From contig NC_061459.1 in the NCBI RefSeq assembly GCF_022581195.2, positions 13,020,001 through 13,084,000 on the forward strand: a stretch of 64,000 nt of DNA. Direction: 5' to 3'. Made by a program: the position numbers and the translations under genes. Each line of letters starts with the position of its first letter. Positions within the stretch are counted from its first letter, which is position 1. This DNA comes from Helicoverpa zea. Its lineage: Eukaryota > Arthropoda > Insecta > Lepidoptera > Noctuidae. Below are positions 1 to 13,993 of the stretch, piece by piece. A model generated the notes under the pieces. It saw only the letters and a program-made list of their open reading frames with translations, was not told the origin of the DNA and ran no database searches.

Positions 1-2505
1 TCTTAGCGGTCAAATATAGGTAGACCACATTCATATGCAAAACGTTCAAAGAACTTTTTGTTTTCCTCATTTGATTCATAAATTACAATTCTTAGCTTAA
101 TTTAGTTTCTAGATAGCTAATTTGTTTCTATAAAATCTTAGGTTTTATTTAACACAATATCCCATTCACCAGTGACTAGTGACTAATTATTCTATGAATA
201 TCCTACGCGTGTATTTGTTACTTTTGCTATTGGTAAACACAATTTAAAAAAATCTTATATTATAATTAACTCATAATTTTCTTCAGCAGTACCCCGCAGT
301 CCAAGGGTAAGATGACATAAGTTATTGACATTGTTTCCGCAGGCAAAGCAATCGCGTTCAACTAATGATGTTAATAAATTAAGTAATTACTCTTCATAAG
401 GCTCCACCAAAAACGGAGCGATATCGTCTTATTCTATATAAATGGTTGTTGATGTCATCCGCCATCATTTAATATCGGTCCATTTCTGGTTCGAGTGTTT
501 GGTTCACTTTTACTTTCCACCATTAGAAAGTTATGTGTCGATTGACCCGGAGTAATATGTAGGTATGGGCTATCTGATGTAACCAATTTAACCGGTTCAG
601 TGAGTGAATCTCAGGCCAATATTTTTATTTAAAAAATTAGGCCATAGAAGGTACGGTTACCAGAGCTTAAGGTGCCTTGAGGTTTTATGATCATAGGTTC
701 TGAAAACAGCGTATTTTTAGATGAGATACATTTGACTCAGATAAGTTTTTCTGAAAAGACTCAGTAGGTTATAGGTATTTAATTGCTGTTCTTTGATTAA
801 CCGCAATAAATCTGACTATTTGTCAGACAAATTGACACTGGCAGCAGTAAAAAAGTAAATTAATCCATAGAGTTCAATTGTGACCGCGACATGTCTATTT
901 TGGGGTTAACCTCCAGCCATATCTGTCTAGCCTTAAATGTCGACTTGTACTAAATTAATTTCAAGCCGTCCATGGAGATAAATATCAGGGATCTTTGAAT
1001 CATTTACCTTAAACGCAAAAGAGAAACTATAATACATATAGTTCCTTAAAAATAATTCTATGTTGGTTATTTTGTTTGCCAGCAGCTCGAGCATGAAATA
1101 GCTTGCACACCATGTTTTTCGCAAGCTCACCATTAGGCAGCATATAATTTAATTAACTTGCCTCTCTAAACTAAGTATCTAGTAATTTTCATTTACCACG
1201 TTGTTTTACAAAGCGAAGTTAGAAGATAGATTTCAACCAATGCCTACTGTTGAAATACATTTTTAGATTTTAAAGTGACCTTGATCCACCGGATAATTGC
1301 CATCTCATCAATATTATCCCAGACGAATCTGACAGGCCAGTCTATCGTCCGTAACCAGTCATGTGACGCGCGCCCAACCATGATTTTGCACTGACTTGCG
1401 CGAACAACCCATCAAAGCTTGTTAAAGTGTAATATGCACACTTATTAAAATACCGCGTTCCAGCTGTCACAACCGACTATTACAACTTACGAGAAATGAT
1501 ATTCCTGCCTCTCTCACACTTCAAACCTTGCCAAGTCTATGATCACGATCAATCAACCCACTGATAGATCTCCTGTGATCTTCTCTGACAGCAGATTAAA
1601 TTGAACCAGCTTTCAATAACTTTGAACCTATTACGGTAGCGGAATAATAGCGGATACGGTTTGCACTGCCGAACAATTACGCTAAAAATATCGCTCATAT
1701 TAGCGCTCTGTTTGCAGTCTACGTAGTTGCCACGAAATGCGATACTTTTAAATACATTTATTTTTGTTCTGTTACCCTGTTTTCAGTCTGAACCAGAGCT
1801 GGGCTCTGCGGAATTTACACTCTTTTAAGATATTTTTTTAATGTTCTTGCGTTGATCTAAGAGCCTTCAACAAATTATTGCCCAAATGTTTTGACGTCAA
1901 TAGATGTGTTGATATCAATGATGTCTACCATGGCAACAATCACCAAAAAAATGAAGTGGTGTTGTCAACAAATCAATTTAGATGAATTGCCAATCATGAT
2001 CGTCTAGGCTAGGAGTAGGAGATCGGTTGTAACAGTGGTACCACTGTTTCGACTATAAACATTTTGTTACAATCGGGGGACTTGTGACGTTCGTGCTGAT
2101 GCGTAATAAACTTCTAATGAATTAAACATGTCAAACGAACGGGTTTTGAAACTGATAACATTCGGAATCAATTTAAAATGTAATAATTTCGTGAGTTATG
2201 TATTGAGGCTAGAGCGCGTGTACTTGTTAATAACCTTTTATACTTCCTAGATCCTACATTAGCTTCAGATGATGTAACTGATATGTACTAGGTACAACTA
2301 GATAAAACAGACAAATAATTGAAAACAGTAAATGATACCGAATTCAACCCATTGAGTAACGGCGAATGAATGTGCAGAAAATGTCAACAAAAAGCTGTGG
2401 CATCATATATTTTCATTAATCCCCTGGCGCCACGCAAAAATAATGATTTCACACAAAGTGACTTTCTGGTTGACATTGACTCTTTCGAAAAATTTCGCTA
2501 GCAAA

Positions 2506-2540
2506 TATAAAAATTGAACCAACGCATATTGAAATCAGGT
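2506..2540 (+). promoter_or_regulatory. Candidate TATA plus initiator core promoter
   Basis: A TATAAAAA box begins at 2506, and a TCAGG sequence resembling the arthropod initiator has its A at 2537, 31 bases downstream, which is the usual TATA-to-start distance. The following 120 bases are richer in CG and CpG than their surroundings, as 5' leaders often are, and a possible splice donor (GTGTAAGC context) lies at 2774. No coding exon follows within view. The spacing is suggestive only; such boxes occur by chance in AT-rich DNA. Confidence 0.25.
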
Positions 2541-5500
2541 CTAATCCGAGCAAGATCAGCGTCATATACAGTTGTTCTGTTTTCGTCGCGTGCGCATCTC
2601 ATTCGTGCATTCGATCACAAGTCACTGCGCACGGTTGCGGTCACGACACACCTCGTCTCCTACAATTAATTGCAACATTGCATTTTGCACCATACTCTTT
2701 TGCACCATACTTTGATAATAAATTAAACATTTACGAGCACATTTATGACACTTGTGCATTACATCATGCATGTGTAAGCCCATGGTATTGTCCGGTTGAT
2801 TAAATTAACTGACTTTACTAGTATTGGATCGTATTAACCTCCTGCCCACACAGTGACTTCTCACTGGGTGGATGCACCTTGAAACTATACTTAGGTGACG
2901 TGATTTCATATAAAAACCTACGCATACGTTTGTCTATAATTCCATATTCAGTTGTCAATAAATAAGAACTTGAGGAAAACGTATGCTTCAAATGAAGCAT
3001 GAAGCATAACGGAGTTGCATCACAATAACCTAATTAAAAAGAGTTGAATCATGACATGTCAGGTTGTAGGTGCGAATCTACCGCAGTTTAACAAAATACG
3101 AGCAATTATGCTGAGTCGCGCAGTACCGTTACCTATTCGCTTTCTTTTCTGACGAGAGCCTGCGCGTGCGCCGCCGGGAGAAATTCATGATCGAAACGTA
3201 TGCGGAAACGACTTCGCGGTACAACGACATGGTGAATGAGGTGAAATATGTTTGTTTACATACACGACCAGTGTCAATGTTGGGTTTATCTAATAACATA
3301 GAAGCCAAGGATAATAAATAGAACAAAGCATGAAAATGTTGCACGATTATCGTTTAAAGGTTTTAAACAAGTGCAAATTATAAAAGAAAACTCAAGAAAT
3401 GTACCAAAGGAAAATTTATGGATAAACAACGTCAGTTGCCTTGCACCAACAACAATACAACGAGAAAGAGCCACATGTAACAATTATCACTTCCATAATA
3501 ACATAATAGACAAACAGACAAACAAGAACGTACAATGAAACGGAAAGTCGGATAAAAAACTGATAAGCCATTACTTAGGAATAGGTTTTCGCTACACAAA
3601 CAATCAAACAATGGCGTAAGTGAAGTCGAAAGTTAACGTTCCGTTGTGACATTAATAATGGCGTGCGGTATTGTTTAGATACTGACGCACAACAGAAAAT
3701 TGAAACTAAACGATTGAGCTGAACTCTAATCTTCATTTGAGAGCAATATTCTTCACGAGAAAAAGTAATGGAGATCCAAATCGCTCGTGACTATGAAACA
3801 AAGCTCGACACAATTGCTTGCGAAGCGGTTGGCTCCAGTTATTCAATACTTTATTTTGACGTTCTCAACGTCCTAAGAATAAAATTCAATGTTGGGCGGT
3901 CATTGCTAAAAATGAGTCCATGTTTGTTTTCAGGTTGAGGAGAACAACTAGTATTTGTTACATTTACACGTTACAGTTATCAGCAGGAAGTAACAGTCCG
4001 GCCGTCATCTCGACTGGCCTCGGTAAACTCACAAAGTCAAACCCGCAGGCAAAAACGGCTCTAAGCTAAGCCAGAGACAACTAGCGCCTCGCGAGACTTA
4101 TTGTAGCTCAGATCAAAACCGGATGCCAGGCAACCTTCAGCCACCTCAGGGACTTAGAACTAGTTCCGACTATTACAATAGAGATTGTGTTATAAATCTA
4201 ACAATAACAACGTCAAAACTACATTGAAACGCATGTTGAAAAACTTGATGAATTGTCAATTTGTCCTTAATACAATTCAGTCACACTACATTTTACTGCG
4301 AATAATTTAAGCGTTTCTATGCTAAGCCTAGTTTATCTACGAAAGTAATGCTTTTATATTATGCTAGTTCTCCAAGGAATGATAAATCTGCATATAAATT
4401 ACCCATCTTTTTTCAACATTGGAGTTGGGCCAATATTGTTCTCCTTGCAACGACAGTATTCTGTGCATCCCTCTGTTTTTTGTACCCGAAGCGAGACTTA
4501 TCGAAGGTCGTGCCCGTACAACGTTATATCAAAATCACTGAGTGCCAATGGCGCCGAGCTCATAAACATAAGCGTCAATATACATTTTATTAGTTTGCCC
4601 CGTGCCGTCCCCGGCTTGGAAGACCTTCAGCAGCGATTCAGCTCGTTAATATACTATACATATAAAGCTGCCATTTAAAGACCCATTTCAACGACTTGTG
4701 CACTAAATTAAAGCAATTCTGGCTGATAAATGCTAGCGCCAATTTCTAATTTGGACAATGTGCTAGGCACTAAATCAGAGGATTGTGAACGGAGGCAGAT
4801 GGGGATTTCGTTCCAATCGCGGTAATTACAAGCGTTACTGTTATTAGCTGCTGTATCAACCACGCTGATTGGAAACCGTTACAGAACCAGCAACTTAGTG
4901 AAAGTGGAACACACAATGTTAAGTGAGTAAACGAAAAAGCTTGCGGAATTGTCAATTCAACAAGATCAAGGTTGTTTTGAGTATCAGACAATGATAGATT
5001 AGTAATGGTTTTTCTCGCAACCTCAAGGAACTCAAGAACCTAATTCTTGAGTTCCAATTTAATTATTCGACATGAACCGTGCAGTAAAGTTTACAGGTGA
5101 CCCGGATACGTCGCCGGCTCCGCTGTACACGCAACTGTATCGATTGACATTGACCAATTGACCATGCATCGTGATTCGTGGTCACCACTGTCTGCCGCAT
5201 GCGAATATTCATCATGAATATTCTACTACGGTACAATGAAGACCACCGTTTTACTTTTTTTGTGACACAATCAGCGCAGGAACGGCAAATGCGGAACAGT
5301 AATGTTTAATTAAAACGAGAATTCAAATCGTGATCAAGAGGTAAGATGAAAGAATCTTTTTTTAAATTATATTTTATAAGAATCACGAGCGCGTCAATTA
5401 TCTATCACGCTGACATAATTATTATGTTGAGAGTAGGTCATTGGATGTTCGATGTTATTTCAGTGCTGAAGTCACAGCGTCCCGTGACAATCACGGCGGC

Positions 5501-8500
5501 ACAATGGTCGGAGACACAATCAGGCTTGTGCGCATCCAGACTATAGTGATCTAAACAGTTGACATCATGACCGTCACGGCCACAGTCGCGAGGTCATGAC
5601 CTGAAACATGAGGCAGGGGCTCGCTAATGTTTTGGGTGCTGCGTGATCATCGTTTTCCTATCCCACGCGAAAATATTGGTAGGAAACATTATACCAGAGG
5701 CTGACAGTCAATTTATATTCGCTTTTCTTGAAATTTTACCGTAACGTAAGCCACTCATCCATGCGTGTATTAGTAAACAATGAACCCATATCATTATCTG
5801 GTATTAGGAGCTTCTATAAAAGAGTAAAATACAATAGGGAATTAAATAAGACAATAGAAAGAGATACGGGTTAGAGTTCACGCATTTGGGCACACACGCT
5901 AACTATAAAACAACAAGGAACAAATATCCGTCAATACAACTTATTTATTCATATTACACCATAAACATTGTCTATATATACAATGGTCTTAGCGCGCACT
6001 GCCATGATACCCAATACCTATAGAAAGTCAATCAATTCCGCTAATCAATTGTTCATAATATAACATTAGAGAAACGAAAAACAAGCAATTAATAGAGTTG
6101 CCAGGGTTGGCTCACGGTCTAGTTTTCCATGACAGTATCAGCACTCAGGTCCATAGGGGATTAATAAATAAGTGCCCACTTCAGTATTAATTAATTGATT
6201 CGTTTTGGCGCTAGTTTTCGGAAGTGTTTTTTCTTCGAAAAGGAAAGGTGTTGAGGTTAACTTTATTATTCTTGTTTTCACTTTTAAAAGCTTAGAAGCA
6301 CCTTAACCTCAACATGCATAAGTTGAAACCATAATGCCAATTTCAGTATTGATTCGTTGATGCATCGGTCTTAAATAATTAATGAAATAATCGTTTCATT
6401 GAACCACCAGTGTTTGCTTGAGATTCTCATCAAATCGTGCCTGATTGATTCCCAGTGGGGTATGCGAGTCCCGTCCCCCTAGACGCGCCGGTTGTTTCAT
6501 TACGTACGGCATGGAACAATGGACATTTTAAATTATTTAGATCACGGGCATTATAGCCTTTATTTATAGAATTTGAAACACGGGGATGACCTACTTTCGA
6601 GATTTTCGGGTATATTTTTTGCAAAATATACACAGAAAATCGAACGCAAATGCTTGTTTATTTCCAGATCTCACTCTTCGCAATTTTTTGCGATCGGTTT
6701 ATTTTCGTAAGACAATTGTATACAGCTCGTGATTTCGTACGAGTAATCCGGACTTTGGAGAAAATAATAAGCAACACACGCACTTGTGTGGTATAAGTTA
6801 TTTGGAAACCTCTCAACCTCTTAGTTACCCAAGTCAAGTGTTTAAGGGCCTCAAAAAACAACTGATGCAAAAGTAGCGGTAAACATTAATTTAATAGGAT
6901 ACGCCTTCATATAACATACGTAATATCCTTCATTAAACCTAAAAGGTATCATATCAGCTCACGTCTCGAGCAGTTTCCATTTCGTATAAGGAGCTCTTGT
7001 GTTTACACGCCCACTCGTTAGCAGGTTATCGTTAATTGCATTATGTTTCTACTATACTGAAAACAACATGGGCGCAGCCGTGACGTCACTGCATCATGGC
7101 AGCGGGTTGATGAGAGGACAATTTCAATGGCAATGTCTGCTGCCCACCCATGTCATTCAAATAAGAGACATTTCGACTTCTTTAAAAGAGGGAAAGGAAC
7201 TTTAGAGGAGAAGGGAGACCCCTACTCTACCAGGCTGACTTAAACTTTGAGTCGGAATATATTTTTCGAACAATCCAATCCAATTTCTAGGTGTAACATT
7301 TCTTCCCTCCTGATGTAGATTGAACCGAGATTTTGGCATTTTAGTAGGGTCTACATTGAGATGTGGGATGTGGGCGGCTGTTACGTATTTGGGAAACTAA
7401 ATTTTCTGTTGTGTTTTTGCTGGTTTTCCTTTGAAAATATAGGAATAAACTATAAACCATACTTGCATTCTAGCGGGCAGAGTCGTGCGCGCTGTTCAAA
7501 TCATAAAAGGTTTGGCTAAGGTCACTGTGACCGTCATATTTACATGTTCTAAGGGAGTGGTGACCGTTTATAGCTGTTTCACATTTTAAGATTGTATATT
7601 TTTAATATTTGGACTAGACACGCTATTCAAAAACACGAAAATTACTCTGATGGATGACGCATAAAACGTGTTTGTTCAGAATTTGTGTGTTTTAAAGTTC
7701 GATGGCCAGGCTTTACTACAACAATAGTTGGACAGGGTTGTTACAGACAGCATCGGCGAACCATGCGATTTCAATCGGATTGTGACGGCATAACGTCCGG
7801 GACCGTCCGTCCATTCATAGTGAATGACATAGGTACAATAATAGGTTTAGTTCGTAGCTGTCTCGGAAACAGACCCTGAGCACTAGGTGCCGAAATAGCT
7901 GTTTGACCTTGTTTCAGTTTTATTTTCGGCAAAATTGAAACCAAGACACGTAAAAGGAGATAACTCTTCATAAAAATAGATATCGAGCGTTTGACCGCTA
8001 CACACCTGCAGATAAATGACGATGTGGCTGATATGATTGTTTGCTTTCAGCTCAAAGACAATAGGAAAGAAACTCACTATCACAGACTACGTATTTATAA
8101 TATTATTGTTTCTGATGAACTGTGATATCCCGTAATAAAGGAAAATCAAGTGTAATTTCGGATTATATGTCCAACTTGTTAAAACCGCATCCCTAAACTC
8201 TATACAAATGTACGTGACTGTTAAAACGTTGTTTTTAACGAAAGGATATTAAGAGAACGCGAAGTGATTAGCGGTAACGAGCGAGCACAAACAATTAGCA
8301 TATTGTCAATACAATATTACCAGTAGGTAAAACGTTTACGTGTCGATATTACTTATTACAATAGCTTCGCATTTAAAAATAATATCAAAAAAGTTTCTAT
8401 TAAAAGGTCAAGGGATTATCAGTTAACGCAATGGGAATATTAAGATAAGGGGGAATAAAAACATTGTAATTAACAATTGCCGGGAAAATACGTTGTTTTC

Positions 8501-8734
8501 CTACAATTCTTAGGAGCATAGCAACCGATATTATTTCTACTTAATCGAATCGTGAGTCATACTTGAAGATATTGAAATACATATCTGGACGACACACTTG
8601 TAAAGTATAGTTTTTTAAGATTATGACTACAAACTTAAAATATACGCTCGAGTTAAGTTTGGCTTGTCTTAAAACAGGTCGTTAATCAGAATTTAAAAAA
8701 TGTTAAGTTTCCCTTGAAACATCTCCCGTGCGTG

Positions 8735-8774
8735 CTCTTTCTCAACAAGAAAGGGTTTTTTTGTTGAGAAAGAG
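8735..8774. repeat. Perfect 14-bp hairpin
   Basis: The arm CTCTTTCTCAACAA at 8735-8748 is exactly complementary to TTGTTGAGAAAGAG at 8761-8774, with a 12-base loop. It is too short for a typical insect pre-miRNA and has no recognisable element around it. Confidence 0.6.
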
Positions 8775-9522
8775 TTCACAGAAGAGCAAAGTATCTCTAG
8801 AACTTCTCATAATGATTCTTGTTTTTGGGTGCACTGCTTGCAACGTAACTTATAATACCTAAACAAAAGGGTTTATATTATCGCAAGGATCACACGATAT
8901 TTTCGTAAGATTGTGTTACACAGTTAGGTAAATGCCATTGTCCTTAGTTCGTGGGCTACTAAGGTCGAGTGCCAAGGCCAATGAGAAGCACGCAATTAGT
9001 GGGTTCATTAGTTAGGCTTCGTTTTAACACCCAGCGCTTACTTCAATTACTTTACCGAAACAAGCTAAATTGTATTGTAAATTGTAGAGTAGTTTTGACT
9101 GCCTGAATGATGTTCTACGCTAAATAGTGTGGAGGTTGTATTTTTTTTGTTATTGTTTGATTGAATTTTTAAATCTGTTGTAACCCGATTATTTATTCAT
9201 TTTTCAATGGGTGCCTAAGTTTTTTGAATTGTTAACAGGAGCAAGCATGAATCGACGTTAATCCTTTTTTTTTATATTGGATTTTTTTTTGTTGTAAGTA
9301 ACGGTACTTCCAAAACAAAAATAGACTAAATTAATAATTCTAAGTTCCATTTAGAGTCCAAATTAGCATTATAGAAAACAAACAGGTTTAGCATAACAGG
9401 TTGTGCTAAAATTCACCTGTACCTACTGTACACATCTAGGTATTGAGGCAACCGGCTCAATATGGACGTGGTAGGTCACATTGTCTAGGTGGAACATAGT
9501 AGAAATATTTATTATTAAAAAA

Positions 9523-9635
9523 TTAAAGACATGAAAATCTGCGAACTCGAAGAGGAAGATGTCCAGGATAGAGCGAAGTGGAAAAGAAGATACGGAAAGT
9601 GGATCCCGTCACAAGACGGGATAAACGCTAAGAAG
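9523..9635 (+). mobile_element. 113-bp 5'-truncated RTE-type LINE end
   Basis: Frame 1 from 9531 reads like the C-terminus of an endonuclease-reverse transcriptase polyprotein, with the motif DRAKWKRRYGKWIP, and ends in CGCTAAGAAG. The same 3' end closes the larger RTE copy near 39410. The piece is flanked by a perfect 16-bp target-site duplication, ATTTATTATTAAAAAA, at 9507-9522 and 9636-9651. This shows a complete insertion event of a strongly 5'-truncated copy, not a decayed remnant. Confidence 0.75.
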
Positions 9636-9651
9636 ATTTATTATTAAAAAA

Positions 9652-12600
9652 AATGGTATTCAAAAAGTGTAGAACGTACAGGACACAATTAAGACGCTAA
9701 AGAACAAATTGTAAAGCATTAGATAAAGCTGTATTTGTAGTGGTGTAAGTAAAGAATCAAAGACATTAATATTAGCAGTGTCACGCCCTTAACCCCTTGT
9801 CGTGACTTCGATAAGTGTTTCTTCCGCTTTTTTATCATCAAGAAACGCATCATCATCTTCGTGCCCTTGTCCCAAAAAGCATCGTGAAAAAAAGCTGCTA
9901 GTTCTTACCGAGCCTCAATAAACTCTTCAACTTCATACAATATGCATTAGTATAGACAAAAGTAAACAGTTTAAGAATTCATCAAAATGTCGTCGACATT
10001 GATTTGAAATTAACTACCTATACATGATAAGCCAACAAGTCGTTAATGTCCGATTTGGTTACTAACGATTAGAATTGATCGATTAAAATTATTCTCGTTT
10101 AATAACGATAAGGATCGGAATCGAATAGGCAGATTAATTTGGTTTCTAACTTGGTAAGTACTGTAGCGCGTAGAACGCTACGGTACCGAAATCTTGGATT
10201 TTTATGAAAAAAACTTGTTAAACTTTGTAACTTGTATTTATTTATTTTGGGCCATCGTAATTGATAATTTAATATAAAAATCTAACTCCGATTTCTCATT
10301 GTCCTATCAATTTTTAAGGGAGGATCAGGATAACATTTTTTGTGCTGACTGGCGGAATTGTCAACTGCACCAAAAAACTTTTTTGAAAGAACAATATTCA
10401 AAATTCTTTTAATTTTATCATCAGCATTAATTTAACCTATTCATAGTAATCATAGAAAACCTCTGCAGTACCTACCTGTTTACATGCTAAATCAGTGTTT
10501 GTCCTATACTGCCGTCCTTTTAAGTATCGTCAAACACTAGAGTGACCTCATCCCCTTTGACTATAAAGGCTTTAATTGGATACTGGTACTTGTGAAGGTG
10601 CATTGAACGAATTATAGTGCCTTGTTAGCTGTAGTACACCAATAAACGGTTACAGCGAAATGCCTTTATGGGGTGTAGAACATTTGTGGACTGTTTTTAG
10701 ACTTTGGTAAATGCCCAAAATATATATTTGTTTGATCACTAATTCTAAGGCGGGTCTACGCTAGCGTAGACGCAGCTTAAGAGCCTGGGTAGGTGTTCCA
10801 GATAATTTTCAAAATTGTTAGGGTCCATTGGTACGTGCAAAAAAAAGCTTCAGTTATCCTCATTTAATTTAAAGTTTGTAAATTAAAGGGGAAAAACTCG
10901 GTTATTAAGGAAAGTTCGAAAATGTACAGAACTTCCGCATAACGTTGCGTAATAATAATTTAAAATTTTACATACAACAGGCGTAATAGGAAGTAAAAAC
11001 AATAGCCGCAAGTAGGAAAACGATGATCGAAAATACATAATCTGTTAATTGTAGGCCAATTAGCTTGTAGATGTTTCTTCCACGTATAACGTAACGTAGA
11101 TAACTACATGCATCCTACATTACGCGAATAACTGTTACCTCTATTTGTAGAGCTATTAAGATATCTAAAGTATATGCAACCGTAATATGGTAATATATAG
11201 TAATAGCAATTAACACAGACGTTGTAGGAAATTCTGAAATTACCTTCAATTTTTGTACACTACTCATCCTTCTAATAGACAGATTGATAAAAAACCATTA
11301 AAATGTCTAAAGTTCAAGATTTTTCACCATCTGCCTTTCCTCCATCATTTAGGTATGTTCCTACTGATATGATATGTCTGGTGATAATAAATTTTCTTGA
11401 AGCAGAATTGATATTTAAAACACTGCTGCACAAAGTATTTTTTTAATTATTAAACCAATGCCATATAGTTTACGGAAAGTCCAGTGCAAAACGCGTGAGG
11501 TGGCCCGCGACAAATTTTGTTCGATTTTCCTTGTCAACTGTAGCACATATCAGCTTATTTATTTATATCAAAGGATATTATATATAAGGAATATAGCAAA
11601 GTGTAGAATATAGCATATAACTTATCCTGAACGGAAATATATAATCTAGTAATTTCCGTAGATAGTCCTTAAACGAAGACACTTAAGGAATCAGACAATG
11701 GCGGTGACAAAGAAAAATTTACTATCAGGTAAAACTAACGTGCAAATCGGTGACAAAATTCCACCTCGTGCACATTTCTATTCAAAAGTTTAAAAACATG
11801 GTTTTATATGAAAGACTATTTTCTAGACCTTTAATCGATTTTATCCAGACATGGCGGGTACATTCCGTGAGTAATAAAAACATATGCTGACATGCAACTC
11901 GTGAATATTTCTTGGAAATTGGGTAATACCCAGACACAACAGTTAGGAGTTTATGAGTCTTCATACCAAGTGTTGAAGGGCCACTGTTTTACAAATTGTA
12001 TGGCTTCAAAACACCGTATGAAACAAGTTGCCTTATTATAGAGAACCACAACCCGGTTTGGTATTAGCACGAAATACGGTAGTCATTTGAAATTGGCACG
12101 AAACTTTCCTGTGCGGTTATTTATTACTTTGTCTAAGACTGGTTTAAGTCTTCAAAACTTTATAAAACAACTTTAAGCGTGTTTATTTAGCAAAAAATAT
12201 ATTTTGGATAAAAACGAAAAGCTATAAACAGTAGTTGACATTTTTGGCACGAATTCTGAGTCACATTTTTACTACTTAGATTTATGATGATATCGGGAAT
12301 GAAACACAAGTACTACACATGTAGAGGACATAAAATGACAAATTATTTCAATGTTACGTGCCACATGTAAATATGCCGCGGTATGTTGTATACTGGCATT
12401 TGCCAGATGTTAATTGGCAGTTGAAATGCCACTTTCTAAGCATGATTTCTTTTATGGGCTTATACGTTTTTAGTGAAGACACCTTAAAGTTAAAGTGACG
12501 GTTCGTGTAAGCTGCTTGACTTCTTAAGGGCCATCTATCATACTTGAAAATAATACTTAACTTACGTTTTAGGGTGAACCTTGAAGTGTTTAAGTTATTA

Positions 12601-13441
12601 CGTAATATATTCCCATAGTGACCTATGTTTAAACTTTAGTATGACACTTAACTGGCCTTGGCGTCAGCCTTCTAAAAATTTTTGGGTCTTTATCAAAATA
12701 TGAGCTTTCTTGTTTGCGTACTTGAACGAGTCCAGGTAGATTATGTAAAATGTACCATGTAGTTGTTTGTAAGAAAAAAAACATGCTATTACGTATTGAA
12801 ATATAGCAGAGGGATTAAAAAACCACGTCATGTCAGTTGAACAACATTACCTCACCTTGATTTGAGTCGCTATCTTGTGGTACGCAGGAACATTGATAAA
12901 ATACGCTATACCGTAGCGAATGAATCAGCCCATTGAGATAATCCCCGTTCATCGTGCCTGATACCGTTATCAGAACACACACTAATGTTTCAAGATGATT
13001 TTTCGATATTTTTGATGGAAGACCATCAGTCTTTTAAAGTATTAAATGTATTAATGTACTAGATTTTTTTACGTAGTAAACAAAGTTGTTGTATAATACA
13101 GGTCTAATTTCGTTCTAGTAAGTTCTTTATCAAAAGATCTATGTATAAATTACTTCCAACTAAATATGTATGTATAGTGCATAACTGTTTAGCTTATTGG
13201 CAAGGTCAGTATAGACCAAGCTATTTAATTTAATATTATTTTGGGAGCTCATTAAAACTTCGCAGTGAATTAATTCTAATGACATAATTTTGATGATTTT
13301 TCTCGTTCAAATTCGAATAGTCAATGACGTTAATTGGTCAAAACATTTTGGAGGAACCGGTTCGCAACATTGAAAAAGTTGCCCAACACTACTTCCTAAT
13401 AGATTTAAGGTCAATAATTACTATCAGTACCTTTTAGTATT
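9652..13441. other. Gene-poor AT-rich region
   Basis: No coding-like open frame, RNA gene or clear mobile element was recognised in these 3.8 kb. The sequence is AT-rich with homopolymer runs. The one minus-strand open frame (11782-11964) is short and low in complexity. Confidence 0.5.
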
Positions 13442-13480
13442 ATACTAGCTGTTGCCCGCAACTTCGTCTGCGTGGGCAAT
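13442..13480 (+). repeat. Fragment of Helitron-like CTAGT repeat
   Basis: This piece (ACTAGCTGTTGCCCGCAAC and following) matches, in reverse orientation, the end of the dispersed family whose fuller copies lie at 25994-26185 and 55655-55868, which end in a G/C-rich segment plus CTAGT. Only the terminal 40 bases or so are clear. Confidence 0.4.
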
Positions 13481-13767
13481 ATAGAATCGTCAAAATACTA
13501 CTTATCCCGTAGGTGCATTCTTTCACGTGACAGTATAATTAGGATTAGCACTTCGCAGTCGCATAGATTCATTGATCAAGGTTGTGTTGTGGATGTGACC
13601 ATTTATCTAAACAAAAGAAGTAAAGTTTGTGACGTTGTTCAGCCAATTTGGAAAATTATTACGTATGGTGCGTAAGTAATTTTCACAGGAAACAGCTATA
13701 ATCTATGTCTACATGCTTTGAGTCTGATAAAGCTGTCATTTGTACATTTTCTGCAGCTGCTGCGACT

Positions 13768-13935
13768 AATCAGAAGCCAGAAAGTCTGTCAGTCTTACCA
13801 TAATATGGATATCGTCTTGTGTAGTTGACTGGATTGTAGATAGGTAGTCGCTCCAAGCAAAATATTGGTACTAAAACAGATTCGGTGACTGGAAGCCAAC
13901 ACCAACATAGTTGGGGAATAGCTGGATGGATGATA
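13768..13935 (+). repeat. Copy of ATG-tailed SINE/LINE-end family
   Basis: Contains the family landmarks CAGAAGCCAGAAAGTCTG, TAGTCGCTCCA, ACTGGAAGCCAACACC and CAACATAGTTGGGGAA, followed by ATGGATGAT. It is diverged from the copies at 16823-17165, 19356-19559 and 46726-46977. An open minus-strand frame across it is incidental. Confidence 0.7.
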
Positions 13936-13993
13936 AAATGAGTCATCATCATCAGCAGGCGCATAGGGTAGGATAGTTAGGATAGTTAGATAG

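Larger units (their letters stand above)
1..9506. other. Gene-poor AT-rich region
   Basis: No open frame in this stretch has coding character: those present are 60-105 codons, low in complexity and overlap on both strands. The only supported items are the candidate core promoter near 2506-2540 and a perfect hairpin at 8735-8774, listed separately. The stretch could be intergenic DNA or part of a long intron, for example of the minus-strand P4-ATPase gene whose first exon lies at 27156-27967, but no exon of that gene was recognised here. Confidence 0.5.

Noticed and set aside
4348..4678. Two overlapping plus-strand open frames of 81 and 105 codons
   Set aside because: They overlap out of frame and both are compositionally non-coding.
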